Below are positions 26,432 to 33,898 of a stretch of 64,000 nt of DNA, piece by piece. The translations under genes and the position numbers were made by a program. Origin of the DNA: Desulfatitalea alkaliphila (GTDB lineage Bacteria; Desulfobacterota; Desulfobacteria; Desulfobacterales; Desulfosarcinaceae). The DNA lies in assembly GCF_022968795.1 (NCBI RefSeq), contig NZ_JALJRB010000004.1:124001-188000 (forward strand), written 5' to 3'. Position 1 is the first letter of the stretch. Each line of letters opens with the position of its first letter. A model generated the notes under the pieces. That model was given only the letters and a program-made list of their open reading frames with translations. It was not told the origin of the DNA and ran no database searches.

Positions 26432-26860
26432 TCACCGGAACGTGAACAGTTCTTGCCGTGACATCCCATTTTTGTAGTGAAAATAGTCTGATAGGATCTG
26501 TGCATGATCGAAGGCCAAGGGGGCCGGCAGTTGCCCTTCGCTGAAAACGGCGGCGGTGCGGGCATCGTCGGCGCCCCGGGGTTCACCCCGGGCCGTGGCG
26601 ATGAAGACCGTCGATACCGTATGATGGCGCGGGTCGCGCCGTGGGTCGGAATAGGTGTGCAATTGTTCGATCAGTGTCACCGCCAACTTCGTTTCTTCCA
26701 ACGCCTCCCTCACGGCGGCCTGCTCCAGGGTTTCGCCGTAATCCACAAACCCCCCCGGTAAGGCCCAGCCGGGCGGCGGATTCTTGCGCTCGATCAATAC
26801 GATCCCGCCGTTGCACTCGATGATGATGTCCACTGTTAACAGTGGGTTGCGATGGGTCAT
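26432..26860 (-). CDS. NUDIX hydrolase
   Basis: A 142-aa NUDIX-fold pyrophosphohydrolase. The NUDIX box runs from GGFVDYGE (residues 36-43) to REALEET (51-57) with all Glu metal ligands. The flanking WALPGG and [12 protein letters not shown] strands resemble ADP-ribose pyrophosphatase or 8-oxo-dGTP-type members. Substrate not decidable. Start supported by aagga at 7-base spacing and by a good promoter just upstream. A terminator-like hairpin follows about 105 bases after the stop. Confidence 0.9.
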   Translation of the reverse strand: MTHRNPLLTVDIIIECNGGIVLIERKNPPPGWALPGGFVDYGETLEQAAVREALEETKLAVTLIEQLHTYSDPRRDPRHHTVSTVFIATARGEPRGADDARTAAVFSEGQLPAPLAFDHAQILSDYFHYKNGMSRQELFTFR

Positions 26861-26894
26861 GGTGGTTCCTTGTTTGCGTTCGGTTTAATGCAGA

Positions 26895-26923
26895 TTTAAA
26901 CATTCCACGGATGGCGATGTCAA
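26895..26923 (-). promoter_or_regulatory. Promoter of the NUDIX gene
   Basis: On the minus strand TTGACA (26923-26918) is followed after exactly 17 bases by TTTAAA (26900-26895). The start is expected near 26888, about 28 bases before the NUDIX start codon. Confidence 0.55.
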
Positions 26924-27054
26924 TAAGGAGAAGATAGTTTAAACTTTAAACTATTAATTAATGAAACGCTTGACTAAACAACATTTCTCGGTTCAAATAG
27001 AGAATTTATTGCACAGGGCCGCACCGGTGCGGGTTGCTGTAAAGGAGTGGGGGT

Positions 27055-28959
27055 ATGGATATTCGTGAGCATTGTCCGGGCAAGGTGGTGACCGCCCAGG
27101 AGGCACTTTCCAAGATCAAGAACGGCAGCCGGATCTTCATCGGCACCGGATGCGGTGAGCCGCAGCATCTGATTCGGACCATGGTGAAAAATCCCATCAT
27201 CCAGGATGCGGTGATCTACCAGATGCTCTCCTTCACCCTTTCAAAGTACGTGGACGATCCCGATTTCCTGAAACGGTTCGCCTTGAAGCTGTTCTTCATC
27301 AGCACCAGCATGCGCAAGGCCGCCTTCGAAGGCAAGATCGATTACCTTCCCGCTTACCTCTCCCAGATTCCCAATATGTTCAGCAGTCAGCGGATCGGCT
27401 TGGACGTGGCCCTGGTGCAAGTCAGCCCGCCTGACCGCTTTGGCTATTGCAGTCTGGGGGTGTCGGTGGACATCACCCGTGCCGGGTTGGACAACGCGCG
27501 CATGGTCATCGCCCAGGTCAACCCGCGCACGCCGCGAACCTGGGGCGATTGCATCGTCCACGTCGACGAGATCGACTACTTCGTGCCGTTCGAAGAACCC
27601 CTGGTGGAAGATCTGCCCCTGGTCAAGAATCAGGAGGTGGCATCGCGTATCGGTTACTATGTCAGCCAGCTGGTGGAAGATGGCGCCACCATCCAGATCG
27701 GTTTCGGCCATTTGCCCAACGCCATTCTTTCCCACCTGATGGATAAGAAGGACCTCGGGGTGCACACCCAGGTGATCACCGACGCCTTCATCCCCCTGTT
27801 GGAGAACAAGGTGATCACCAACCGCAAGAAGACCCTGCTGCCTGGACGAGTGGTGGCCTCCTTGTGCATGGGATCGGAAAATCTCTATCGTTTCATGGAC
27901 GATAACCCCACCTTCTACTTGCGCTCGTCGGACTTTGTGAACGATCCCACCGTGATTGCCCGTAACGACAACCTGATCTCCATCTCATCGGCGCTGGAGG
28001 TGGATCTGACGGGTCAGGTCTGCACCGACTCCATGGGCTACCTCTTTTACAGCGGCATCGGCGACCAGGTCGATTTTCTGCGTGGCAGTTCCATGTCCAA
28101 GGGAGGTTTTTCCATCATCGCCATCCCCTCCACGGCCCAGAAAGGGCGCGTGTCGCGTATCGTGCCGAGCCTGAGTGAAGGCGCCGGCGTGGCCACCACT
28201 CGCGGCGACGTCAACTTCGTGGTGACCGAATACGGCATTGCCGAGCTCAAGGGGAAAAGCATCTACCAGCGGGTGATGGAGCTGGCCCAGATCGCCCACC
28301 CCAAGTTCCGTGAAGAGCTGATCGAAGTGGCCAAGAAACGGCACTATATCTTTGCCGATCAACTTCCTCCGGCCCAGGACGACCTGATTTTCCTGGAAGG
28401 GTACAAATCCCGGGTCACCCTGCCCAACGGCCGAACCATCGAGTTTCGGCCCCTGCTGCCCTCGGATGAGTTTGCCTATCGCAATTTCTTCTATTCACTG
28501 AAAGAAGAGACCATCTACCTGCGCTTCTTCTACAAAATGAAGCTCTTTTCCCATGAGCATGCGCAGCAGCAGTGGTCCAGCGTCGATTATCGCAAGAATA
28601 TGTCGATCATTGGATTGGTGCAAAAGGGCGGCCACCAGGAGATCGTGGCCATCGGCACCTATGCCGACGACGGCAACGGCCGTGCCGAGGTGGCCTTCGT
28701 GGTGCGCGAGGATTTTCAAGGACAGGGCGTCACCTCCCATTTGCTGCCCCAGTTGGAGGCCATCGCCAAGGAGAACGGTTTCCGCGGTTTTGTCGCCACC
28801 GTGCTGCGTGAAAACCAAGCCATGCTGCACGTGTTCAAAAAGCGCTACCCCCACGCCACCATCGATATCGGCGGCGGTATCGATATCACCGTGATCATGG
28901 ATTTCAAACCCGAGGCGGATGCCAAGGCGGCGAAAACCCAAGACGCCACCGCAGAATAA
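27055..28959 (+). CDS. Acetyl-CoA hydrolase/transferase fused to GNAT acetyltransferase
   Basis: A 634-aa bifunctional protein. Residues ~1-445 are a class I CoA-transferase of the 4-hydroxybutyrate/acetate Cat type (IGTGCGEPQHLI near the start; QIGFGHLPNAIL; the VTEYGIAELKGKS motif). Residues ~460-615 form a GNAT domain with the acetyl-CoA loop EDFQGQGVTSHLL. The first domain moves CoA between acyl groups or hydrolyses acetyl-CoA. The second may acetylate a lysine or small amine, possibly self-regulating the enzyme (inference). The start has aaaggag upstream. It is followed after 13 bases by rsmG, so the two are cotranscribed. Confidence 0.9.
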   Translation: MDIREHCPGKVVTAQEALSKIKNGSRIFIGTGCGEPQHLIRTMVKNPIIQDAVIYQMLSFTLSKYVDDPDFLKRFALKLFFISTSMRKAAFEGKIDYLPAYLSQIPNMFSSQRIGLDVALVQVSPPDRFGYCSLGVSVDITRAGLDNARMVIAQVNPRTPRTWGDCIVHVDEIDYFVPFEEPLVEDLPLVKNQEVASRIGYYVSQLVEDGATIQIGFGHLPNAILSHLMDKKDLGVHTQVITDAFIPLLENKVITNRKKTLLPGRVVASLCMGSENLYRFMDDNPTFYLRSSDFVNDPTVIARNDNLISISSALEVDLTGQVCTDSMGYLFYSGIGDQVDFLRGSSMSKGGFSIIAIPSTAQKGRVSRIVPSLSEGAGVATTRGDVNFVVTEYGIAELKGKSIYQRVMELAQIAHPKFREELIEVAKKRHYIFADQLPPAQDDLIFLEGYKSRVTLPNGRTIEFRPLLPSDEFAYRNFFYSLKEETIYLRFFYKMKLFSHEHAQQQWSSVDYRKNMSIIGLVQKGGHQEIVAIGTYADDGNGRAEVAFVVREDFQGQGVTSHLLPQLEAIAKENGFRGFVATVLRENQAMLHVFKKRYPHATIDIGGGIDITVIMDFKPEADAKAAKTQDATAE

Positions 28960-28972
28960 GGAACCGGATACG

Positions 28973-29668
28973 TTGCGCATCGGCAGCCCGGAATGGATCG
29001 CGCTTTTGGTCGAAGGCTGCGCGCAGCACGGCATCGCCATCACACCCCGGCAAGCCGCAAACATGGCCGACCATGGCCGTTTTCTGAGCGACTGGAACCG
29101 CAAATTCAATCTGACCGCCATCACCGAACCCCGGCAGATAGCGGTCAAACATTTTCTGGATGCCCTTTTGCCGGCCCCCTGGATTCCGTGCCAAGGACCG
29201 TTGTTGGACATCGGCACCGGCGGCGGCTTTCCAGGCATTCCATTGAAAATCATGCGGCCGGAGCAGCCCGTTACTCTACTCGATGCCTCCCGCAAGAAAA
29301 TCAGTTTTCTAAAATACGTCATCAGAGCACTGGGGCTGCCGTCGGCGGATGCCGTCCAAGCCCGCGCCGAGGCCTTGGGCAACCATCCCGAACACCGTGG
29401 GCGGTACCATGTGGTGGTCACGCGGGCGGTGGCCGATTTTGCCACAGTGGTCCGCCTGTCACTGCCGCTGTTGGCCCCCGGGGGGTGGATCGTGCTGTAT
29501 AAAGGTCCCGGCGAAAACCCCGAGCTGGACCCCGATCTGGTAAAGATCGCGACGGGTTCGGGCAGCCGACTGAATCCCGTGGCCGTTCATGCCTACACAT
29601 TGCCTTTCACCGGCGATCCCCGGCGGTTGGTGATGGTACAGGTGACGCAACAATTGGATGGCAACTGA
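28973..29668 (+). CDS. rsmG: 16S rRNA (guanine-N7)-methyltransferase RsmG
   Basis: A 231-aa RsmG/GidB-type methyltransferase for N7 methylation of 16S rRNA G527. Visible are FNLTAITEPRQIAVKHFLDAL, the SAM motif LLDIGTGGGFPGIPLKI, LLDASRKKISFLKYV, VVVTRAVADF and GGWIVLYKG. I propose the TTG at 28973, which has aagga 10 bases upstream. The in-frame ATG at 28919 lies inside the upstream gene and has no ribosome site. It is unusually placed behind a CoA-transferase gene rather than with mnmG/parA. Confidence 0.9.
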   Translation: MRIGSPEWIALLVEGCAQHGIAITPRQAANMADHGRFLSDWNRKFNLTAITEPRQIAVKHFLDALLPAPWIPCQGPLLDIGTGGGFPGIPLKIMRPEQPVTLLDASRKKISFLKYVIRALGLPSADAVQARAEALGNHPEHRGRYHVVVTRAVADFATVVRLSLPLLAPGGWIVLYKGPGENPELDPDLVKIATGSGSRLNPVAVHAYTLPFTGDPRRLVMVQVTQQLDGN

Positions 29669-29861
29669 TCCTTTTCGCAACCTTCCCGGTAGCCTCCTCC
29701 CGCTGTCTTATTCCGTATACACCCCATTGCACCAAGCCCTACGATCATGAACAGCGCATTCCATTGATCTTGCCGGCGATTATCGCGGAACCCCGAACCA
29801 GATGGATTGGACGTCCATGTTGCAAGAGATTGGAACGGCAAGTGTGATTTTGTAATGTTTT

Positions 29862-29877
29862 TGGCATCGAATGTGCA
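29862..29877 (+). promoter_or_regulatory. Candidate sigma54 (-24/-12) promoter
   Basis: The sequence tggcatcgaatgtgca has GG at 29863-29864 and GC at 29875-29876, exactly ten bases apart as sigma54 requires. Most flanking consensus positions match (TGGCA...TGCA). The predicted transcription start near 29888 is about 20 bases before the riboswitch, which fits a short leader. No enhancer site was identified. Confidence 0.45.
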
Positions 29878-29907
29878 AACAGGTTGTTGCGGGAACAGTT
29901 CAAGCCG

Positions 29908-30005
29908 AACTGCCCGAAACGGCAAACCACCCGAAAGGGTGGGACGCAAAGCCACCGGCCTAAATCTTCCTTAGCCGGAAGACATGGCGGCAGGGCTACC
30001 GAAGG
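29908..30005 (+). ncRNA. Cyclic di-GMP-I (GEMM) riboswitch
   Basis: The segment carries the class I c-di-GMP aptamer hallmarks in order: ggcaaacc at 29921-29928, and a P2 hairpin ccaccc-gaaa-gggtgg closed by a GAAA tetraloop. Next come gggacgcaaagcc (29941-29953) and a P3 hairpin with ccggcctaa...ttagccgg holding the tetraloop receptor cctaa. The conserved 3' end gcagggctaccgaa completes it. The wording closely tracks the Vibrio Vc2 aptamer. It lies in the leader of the 990-aa secreted protein 68 bases downstream. No terminator hairpin follows directly, so control of translation or of leader folding is more likely than premature termination. Confidence 0.92.
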
Positions 30006-30072
30006 CAAACGGTCGCTTCCTCCGCGAACGCACCGGTTGTCCGAAATTCAATGCGCCACGGAGGTAGCACAT

Positions 30073-33045
30073 ATGTTCGCTAGACGTTCACTTTCCATCA
30101 AACGGTTGGGCCTTCCGTCATGGGCCCTGGTTCTTTTTCTCTGTTTTTGTCTCCCCCTGGCATCCCATGCAGTCCAGGTGACCCTGGCATGGGACGCCAA
30201 TGATGCCGCTCCCGATGGTTATCGTTTGTTTCAACGCACGGAAGGCGGGACCTACAATTACAACGCGCCGGTATGGAATGGTGCCGGCACCAGCGCCACG
30301 GTCGACAACTTGGCCGAGAACACCACCTACCACTTCGTGGTGCGTGCTTTCATGGGCACGAACGAAAGCGGCGATTCCAACGAAGTGGAATATCGCTACG
30401 AACCGCCAACACCCGTGACCTACACCATCAGCGCCAGTGCAGGCGCCAACGGCGCCATATCGCCGTCGGGCAGCACGAGCGTTGCCCATGGCGGCAGCCA
30501 GAGCTACACGATCACGCCCGCCACGGGCTATCGCATTGCCTATGTAGTGGTCAACGGCAGCAGCGTGGGTGCGGTCTCCACTTACACCTTCGGTAACGTG
30601 ACGGCCGACCAGAGCATCAGCGCCTATTTTACGCGTTTGAATTATACCATCAGCGCCAGTGCGGGCGCCAACGGTGCCATATCGCCGTCGGGCAGCACCA
30701 GCGTCGCCCATGGCGGCAGCCAGAGCTACACGATCACGCCGGCCACGGGTTATCGCATCGCCGATGTGCAGGTCAACGGCACCAGCGTGGGTGCCTTGTC
30801 CAGCTACACCTTCAGCAACGTGACGGCCGACCAGAGCATCAGTGCTTCTTTTACCCTTTTGAGCTATACCATCAGCGCGAGTGCGGGGGCCAACGGCGCC
30901 CTATCGCCGTCGGGCAGCACCAGCGTCGCCCATGGCGGCAGCCAGAGCTACACGATCACGCCGGCCACGGGTTATCGCATCGCCGATGTGCAGGTCAACG
31001 GCACCAGCGTGGGTGCCTTGTCCAGCTACACCTTCAGCAACGTGACGGCCGACCAGAGCATCAACGCGTCCTTCGCCCTAAACAGCTACACCATCTCGGC
31101 CGTCGCCGGTGAGAACGGCACGGTATCGCCGTCGGGCAGCACGAGCGTGTTGCATGGCTCGGGTCAGACCTATACCATCTCAGCCGACGAAGGCTATCGC
31201 ATCGACGATGTGCGGGTCAACGGTTCCAGCGTGGGCGCCGTTTTCAGCTACACCTTCAGCAACGTGACGGCCCATCAGACCCTGGAAGCCTGGTTCTCCA
31301 GCAACAATTTGCCCCCCGTGGCCGATGCCGGGCCGGATCAGACCGTGGACGAAGCCGAGTGGGTGACCCTGAGCGGCTTGAATTCCCACGATCCGGATGA
31401 CGGCATCGCCGATTTCCGGTGGCGCCAGATTCAAGGCCCGACGGTGGCATTGAGCGACCCCAACGATGCCGAACCCCATTTCCAATCGCCCGATGTGAGC
31501 GTGAACGGTGCGTCCCTGGTCTTCGAGCTGACGGTGACCGATCACAGCGGCGCCAAAGCAATGGATACCTGTATCGTCAATGTGATCTGGGTCAACGTCC
31601 CGCCCACCGCCCAAGCCGGCGCCGATCAGACGGTGTATACCGGTGATCGGGTGGTGCTGGACGGCACCAACTCGGTGGATCCGGACGACGGCATCGCCGG
31701 CTACTTTTGGACCCAAACCGGTGGCCCGACCGTGGCACTTTCCGACCCCCAGGCGGCCCAACCCTACTTCGACGCGCCGGACGCCGGTATGAACGGCACC
31801 TCCCTGCGCTTCGAACTGACGGTAGTGGACCATGGCGGCTTGCAGGCATCGGATGACTGTGTGGTAACGGTGGCCTGGGTCAACCAACGGCCGACGGCCG
31901 ATGCCGGACCGGATCAGCAGGTGCCGGAGGGTGCCGAAGTGATCTTGGACGGCAGCAATTCCATTGACCCCGATGACGGCATCGCCACCTATCGCTGGCG
32001 CCAGGTCGGTGGTTCACCGGTCACCCTCACCAACGCCGGTGGGGCACGTGCCGCTTTTGTCGCGCCTTTTGTTGCGCCCGAGGGTGCCACCCTTGTCTTC
32101 CAACTGACGGTGACCGATCACGAGGGCTTGCAGCATGACGACCAATGCATGGTCAACGTGCTGTGGGAAAACCGCCCACCCGTGGCTTCGGCCGGCGGTG
32201 ACCAAACCGTAGACGAGGGCAGCTGGGTGCAGCTGGACGGCTCCGGCTCCAGCGATCCGGACGACGGGATCGCCGCTTATCAGTGGTCTCAAGCCAGTGG
32301 CCCCAAGGTGGCTCTATCCGATGCCCGCGACGCCCGCCCCAGCTTCAAGGCGCCCGACGTGGGGCCGGAAGGCGCGAGCCTGGGCTTTACCCTCACGGTG
32401 ACGGACTACAGTGGACTGAAGAACAGCGACACCTGCGTGGTCAACGTCTCCTGGCTGAACCAACCACCGCTGGCCGATGCGGGCGGGGACCACCTGGCCC
32501 TGGTCGGCGACACGGTCACCCTGGACGGCTCGGCCTCCAGGGACAACGACGACGGCATTGCCACCTACCGTTGGGGTCAGGTCAGCGGCCCGCCGGTGGC
32601 CTTGTCCGCCGGCAACCAGGCCGTGGCGACCTTCACCGTGCCGGAAACAGCGGCCGACAGCGTGTTGGTCTTCGAATTGACGGTTACCGATCACGGCGGG
32701 CTGCAGGGCACGGACCGGTCCACGGTGGATGTGCCGTACGCGGCCGGTGCCCCCGCGGACACCACGCCGCCCGAGGTCGCCATCACTTCACCGTCCAGCA
32801 GCTTCATCTTTGTGTCCCGTTCGACGGTCAGCCTGCAGGGCATCGCCAGTGACGACACGCAGGTACAGCGGGTGGAATGGCACAATGACCGGGGTGGCAG
32901 CGGCGCCGCCAAGGGCACCGATCAGTGGCGCATCGATAATATCCGATTGGCCCGCTGGTTCAACACCATCACGGTCACGGCCTACGATGCCGCGGGCAAT
33001 CAATCCTCGACCCACTTGGTGATCTTCGCCAGTTACTGGTGGTAG
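30073..33045 (+). CDS. Secreted multi-repeat surface protein (FnIII, InlB-like and PKD-like repeats)
   Basis: A 990-aa exported protein. The signal peptide spans residues 1-33 (cleavage after SHA). An FnIII-like domain follows at ~34-112 (VTLAWDAN...YRLF; TTYHFVVRAF). Four 74-residue divergent InlB-B-type repeats fill 117-412 (YTISASAGANG...). Five 96-residue PKD/K319L-like repeats fill 413-892 (PPVADAGPDQTVDEG...DPDDGIA.YRW). A C-terminal Ig-like domain completes it. There is no LPXTG or autotransporter domain, so attachment is unclear. Start at 30073 with ggagg upstream. Expression is predicted to depend on sigma54 and c-di-GMP, suggesting an adhesin or matrix protein. It ends at a strong terminator. 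Confidence 0.88.
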   Translation: MFARRSLSIKRLGLPSWALVLFLCFCLPLASHAVQVTLAWDANDAAPDGYRLFQRTEGGTYNYNAPVWNGAGTSATVDNLAENTTYHFVVRAFMGTNESGDSNEVEYRYEPPTPVTYTISASAGANGAISPSGSTSVAHGGSQSYTITPATGYRIAYVVVNGSSVGAVSTYTFGNVTADQSISAYFTRLNYTISASAGANGAISPSGSTSVAHGGSQSYTITPATGYRIADVQVNGTSVGALSSYTFSNVTADQSISASFTLLSYTISASAGANGALSPSGSTSVAHGGSQSYTITPATGYRIADVQVNGTSVGALSSYTFSNVTADQSINASFALNSYTISAVAGENGTVSPSGSTSVLHGSGQTYTISADEGYRIDDVRVNGSSVGAVFSYTFSNVTAHQTLEAWFSSNNLPPVADAGPDQTVDEAEWVTLSGLNSHDPDDGIADFRWRQIQGPTVALSDPNDAEPHFQSPDVSVNGASLVFELTVTDHSGAKAMDTCIVNVIWVNVPPTAQAGADQTVYTGDRVVLDGTNSVDPDDGIAGYFWTQTGGPTVALSDPQAAQPYFDAPDAGMNGTSLRFELTVVDHGGLQASDDCVVTVAWVNQRPTADAGPDQQVPEGAEVILDGSNSIDPDDGIATYRWRQVGGSPVTLTNAGGARAAFVAPFVAPEGATLVFQLTVTDHEGLQHDDQCMVNVLWENRPPVASAGGDQTVDEGSWVQLDGSGSSDPDDGIAAYQWSQASGPKVALSDARDARPSFKAPDVGPEGASLGFTLTVTDYSGLKNSDTCVVNVSWLNQPPLADAGGDHLALVGDTVTLDGSASRDNDDGIATYRWGQVSGPPVALSAGNQAVATFTVPETAADSVLVFELTVTDHGGLQGTDRSTVDVPYAAGAPADTTPPEVAITSPSSSFIFVSRSTVSLQGIASDDTQVQRVEWHNDRGGSGAAKGTDQWRIDNIRLARWFNTITVTAYDAAGNQSSTHLVIFASYWW
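30421..31308 (+). repeat. Four tandem 222-bp coding repeats
   Basis: Units begin at 30421, 30643, 30865 and 31087, each 222 bases (74 codons). By eye units 2 and 3 are identical over 30680-30841 versus 30902-31063. Unit 1 differs moderately and unit 4 is clearly diverged. This indicates a recent duplication in the middle of the array. Confidence 0.85.
31309..32748 (+). repeat. Five tandem 288-bp coding repeats (PKD-like)
   Basis: Five 96-codon units starting at 31309, 31597, 31885, 32173 and 32461. They share the DAGPDQ and DPDDGIA protein motifs but are divergent at DNA level, so they are older than the neighbouring 222-bp array. Confidence 0.8.
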
Positions 33046-33066
33046 TCACTCGAATATAAACAGCCG

Positions 33067-33105
33067 ACGCGGGCCCCGGGAGCGATCCTAGGGCCCGCGT
33101 TTTTC
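33067..33105 (+). terminator. Intrinsic terminator of the secreted repeat protein gene
   Basis: A perfect ten-base stem acgcgggccc (33067-33076) / gggcccgcgt (33091-33100) is followed by ttttt (33100-33104), 22 bases after the stop codon. Confidence 0.88.
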
Positions 33106-33115
33106 ATATGTAAAA

Positions 33116-33712
33116 GAGACATCGTTTGTTTTTGTACGGAGGTGGGGGGGCGGAGCCCTGGCGGGCAGTTTTAAGTTTTCAGTGTTAAGTTTTAAGTTAA
33201 TGAATTCTGTCGTTTAGATGTGTTGTTACGTGGGAGGCAGGTACCGGGGGTGCCACCCGCCCCCGATCCAATCCGTAGGGGCACGGCACGCCGTGCCCAA
33301 TAAGACCCGATCCACCCGTAGGGGCACGGCACGCCGTGCCCCTACGAACGCTATAATAACGCCGTGGTCCGGGACCGAAGGCAAAGACGATTTCGATCCC
33401 GATAGCGATTTCGATGAAACAGTATTCCCCCGGATAGGGAATAATGCCTGCCGCAACGGGATTTTCCCTCCGTAGAAGCGACATCGCCTGTTCTCGCACG
33501 GAGGCGGGGGGCCGGGGTGGCCGGGTGCTGCAATGCGTGCAGGCGCATAGGGGCCGTTATGGGGTGGGCACAGGGCGTTCGGCCCGCACCTGTTTGAGCG
33601 CAGCGAGTTTGCGGGCCGCCCGGAGCCCACCCCATTACGGCCCCTTGGCGCCAAAACGCGCAGCACCCGGCCACCCCGGCCCACCCGCCGGCGGTTGATT
33701 AAGGCTCCCTTC
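33116..33712. repeat. Composite intergenic repeat, copy B
   Basis: About 600 bases without a real gene, carrying the modules of the copy at 8583-9060 in the same order. These are a gacatcgtttgtttttgtacgg unit (33116-33142), degenerate tttaaag-like repeats (about 33170-33197), and two taggggcacggcacgccgtgcccc palindromes (33275-33298 and 33318-33345). A gatttcgat tract (about 33388-33418) and a second gacatcgcctgttctcgcacgg unit (33475-33503) follow. Last is the large palindrome with arms aggggccgttatggggtggg / complement (about 33549-33647). The palindrome core is nearly identical to copy A. Confidence 0.7.
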
Positions 33713-33823
33713 AATGACCATGCGGGTCCGTAATTCTCTGAAAAAATGATTCCGGCGGGTGAAATGCACAATCCAATAGTTTCCTCTGTTGGGGCGTAAA
33801 TTCCGGACGGCGTAGCGCATCCC

Positions 33824-33853
33824 TTGACATCCGGCCTCTGTTTCCATTAGAAA
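33824..33853 (+). promoter_or_regulatory. Sigma70-type promoter of ileS
   Basis: TTGACA at 33824-33829 is followed after 18 bases by TAGAAA at 33848-33853. The start is expected near 33860, about 39 bases before the ileS start codon. The rest of the gap from 33713 shows no T-box or other leader structure. Confidence 0.5.
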
Positions 33854-33898
33854 TGCCAGGCTATCGTATTGCGCCATCTCACGAACCCCGAGGACACC

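Noticed and set aside
30421-31308. Possible CRISPR array suggested by regular repeats
   Set aside because: The 222-bp units are in-frame protein repeats without spacers, and there are no cas genes.
33713-33898. T-box leader for ileS
   Set aside because: I see no specifier loop, T-box bulge sequence or antiterminator. Only an ordinary promoter is visible.
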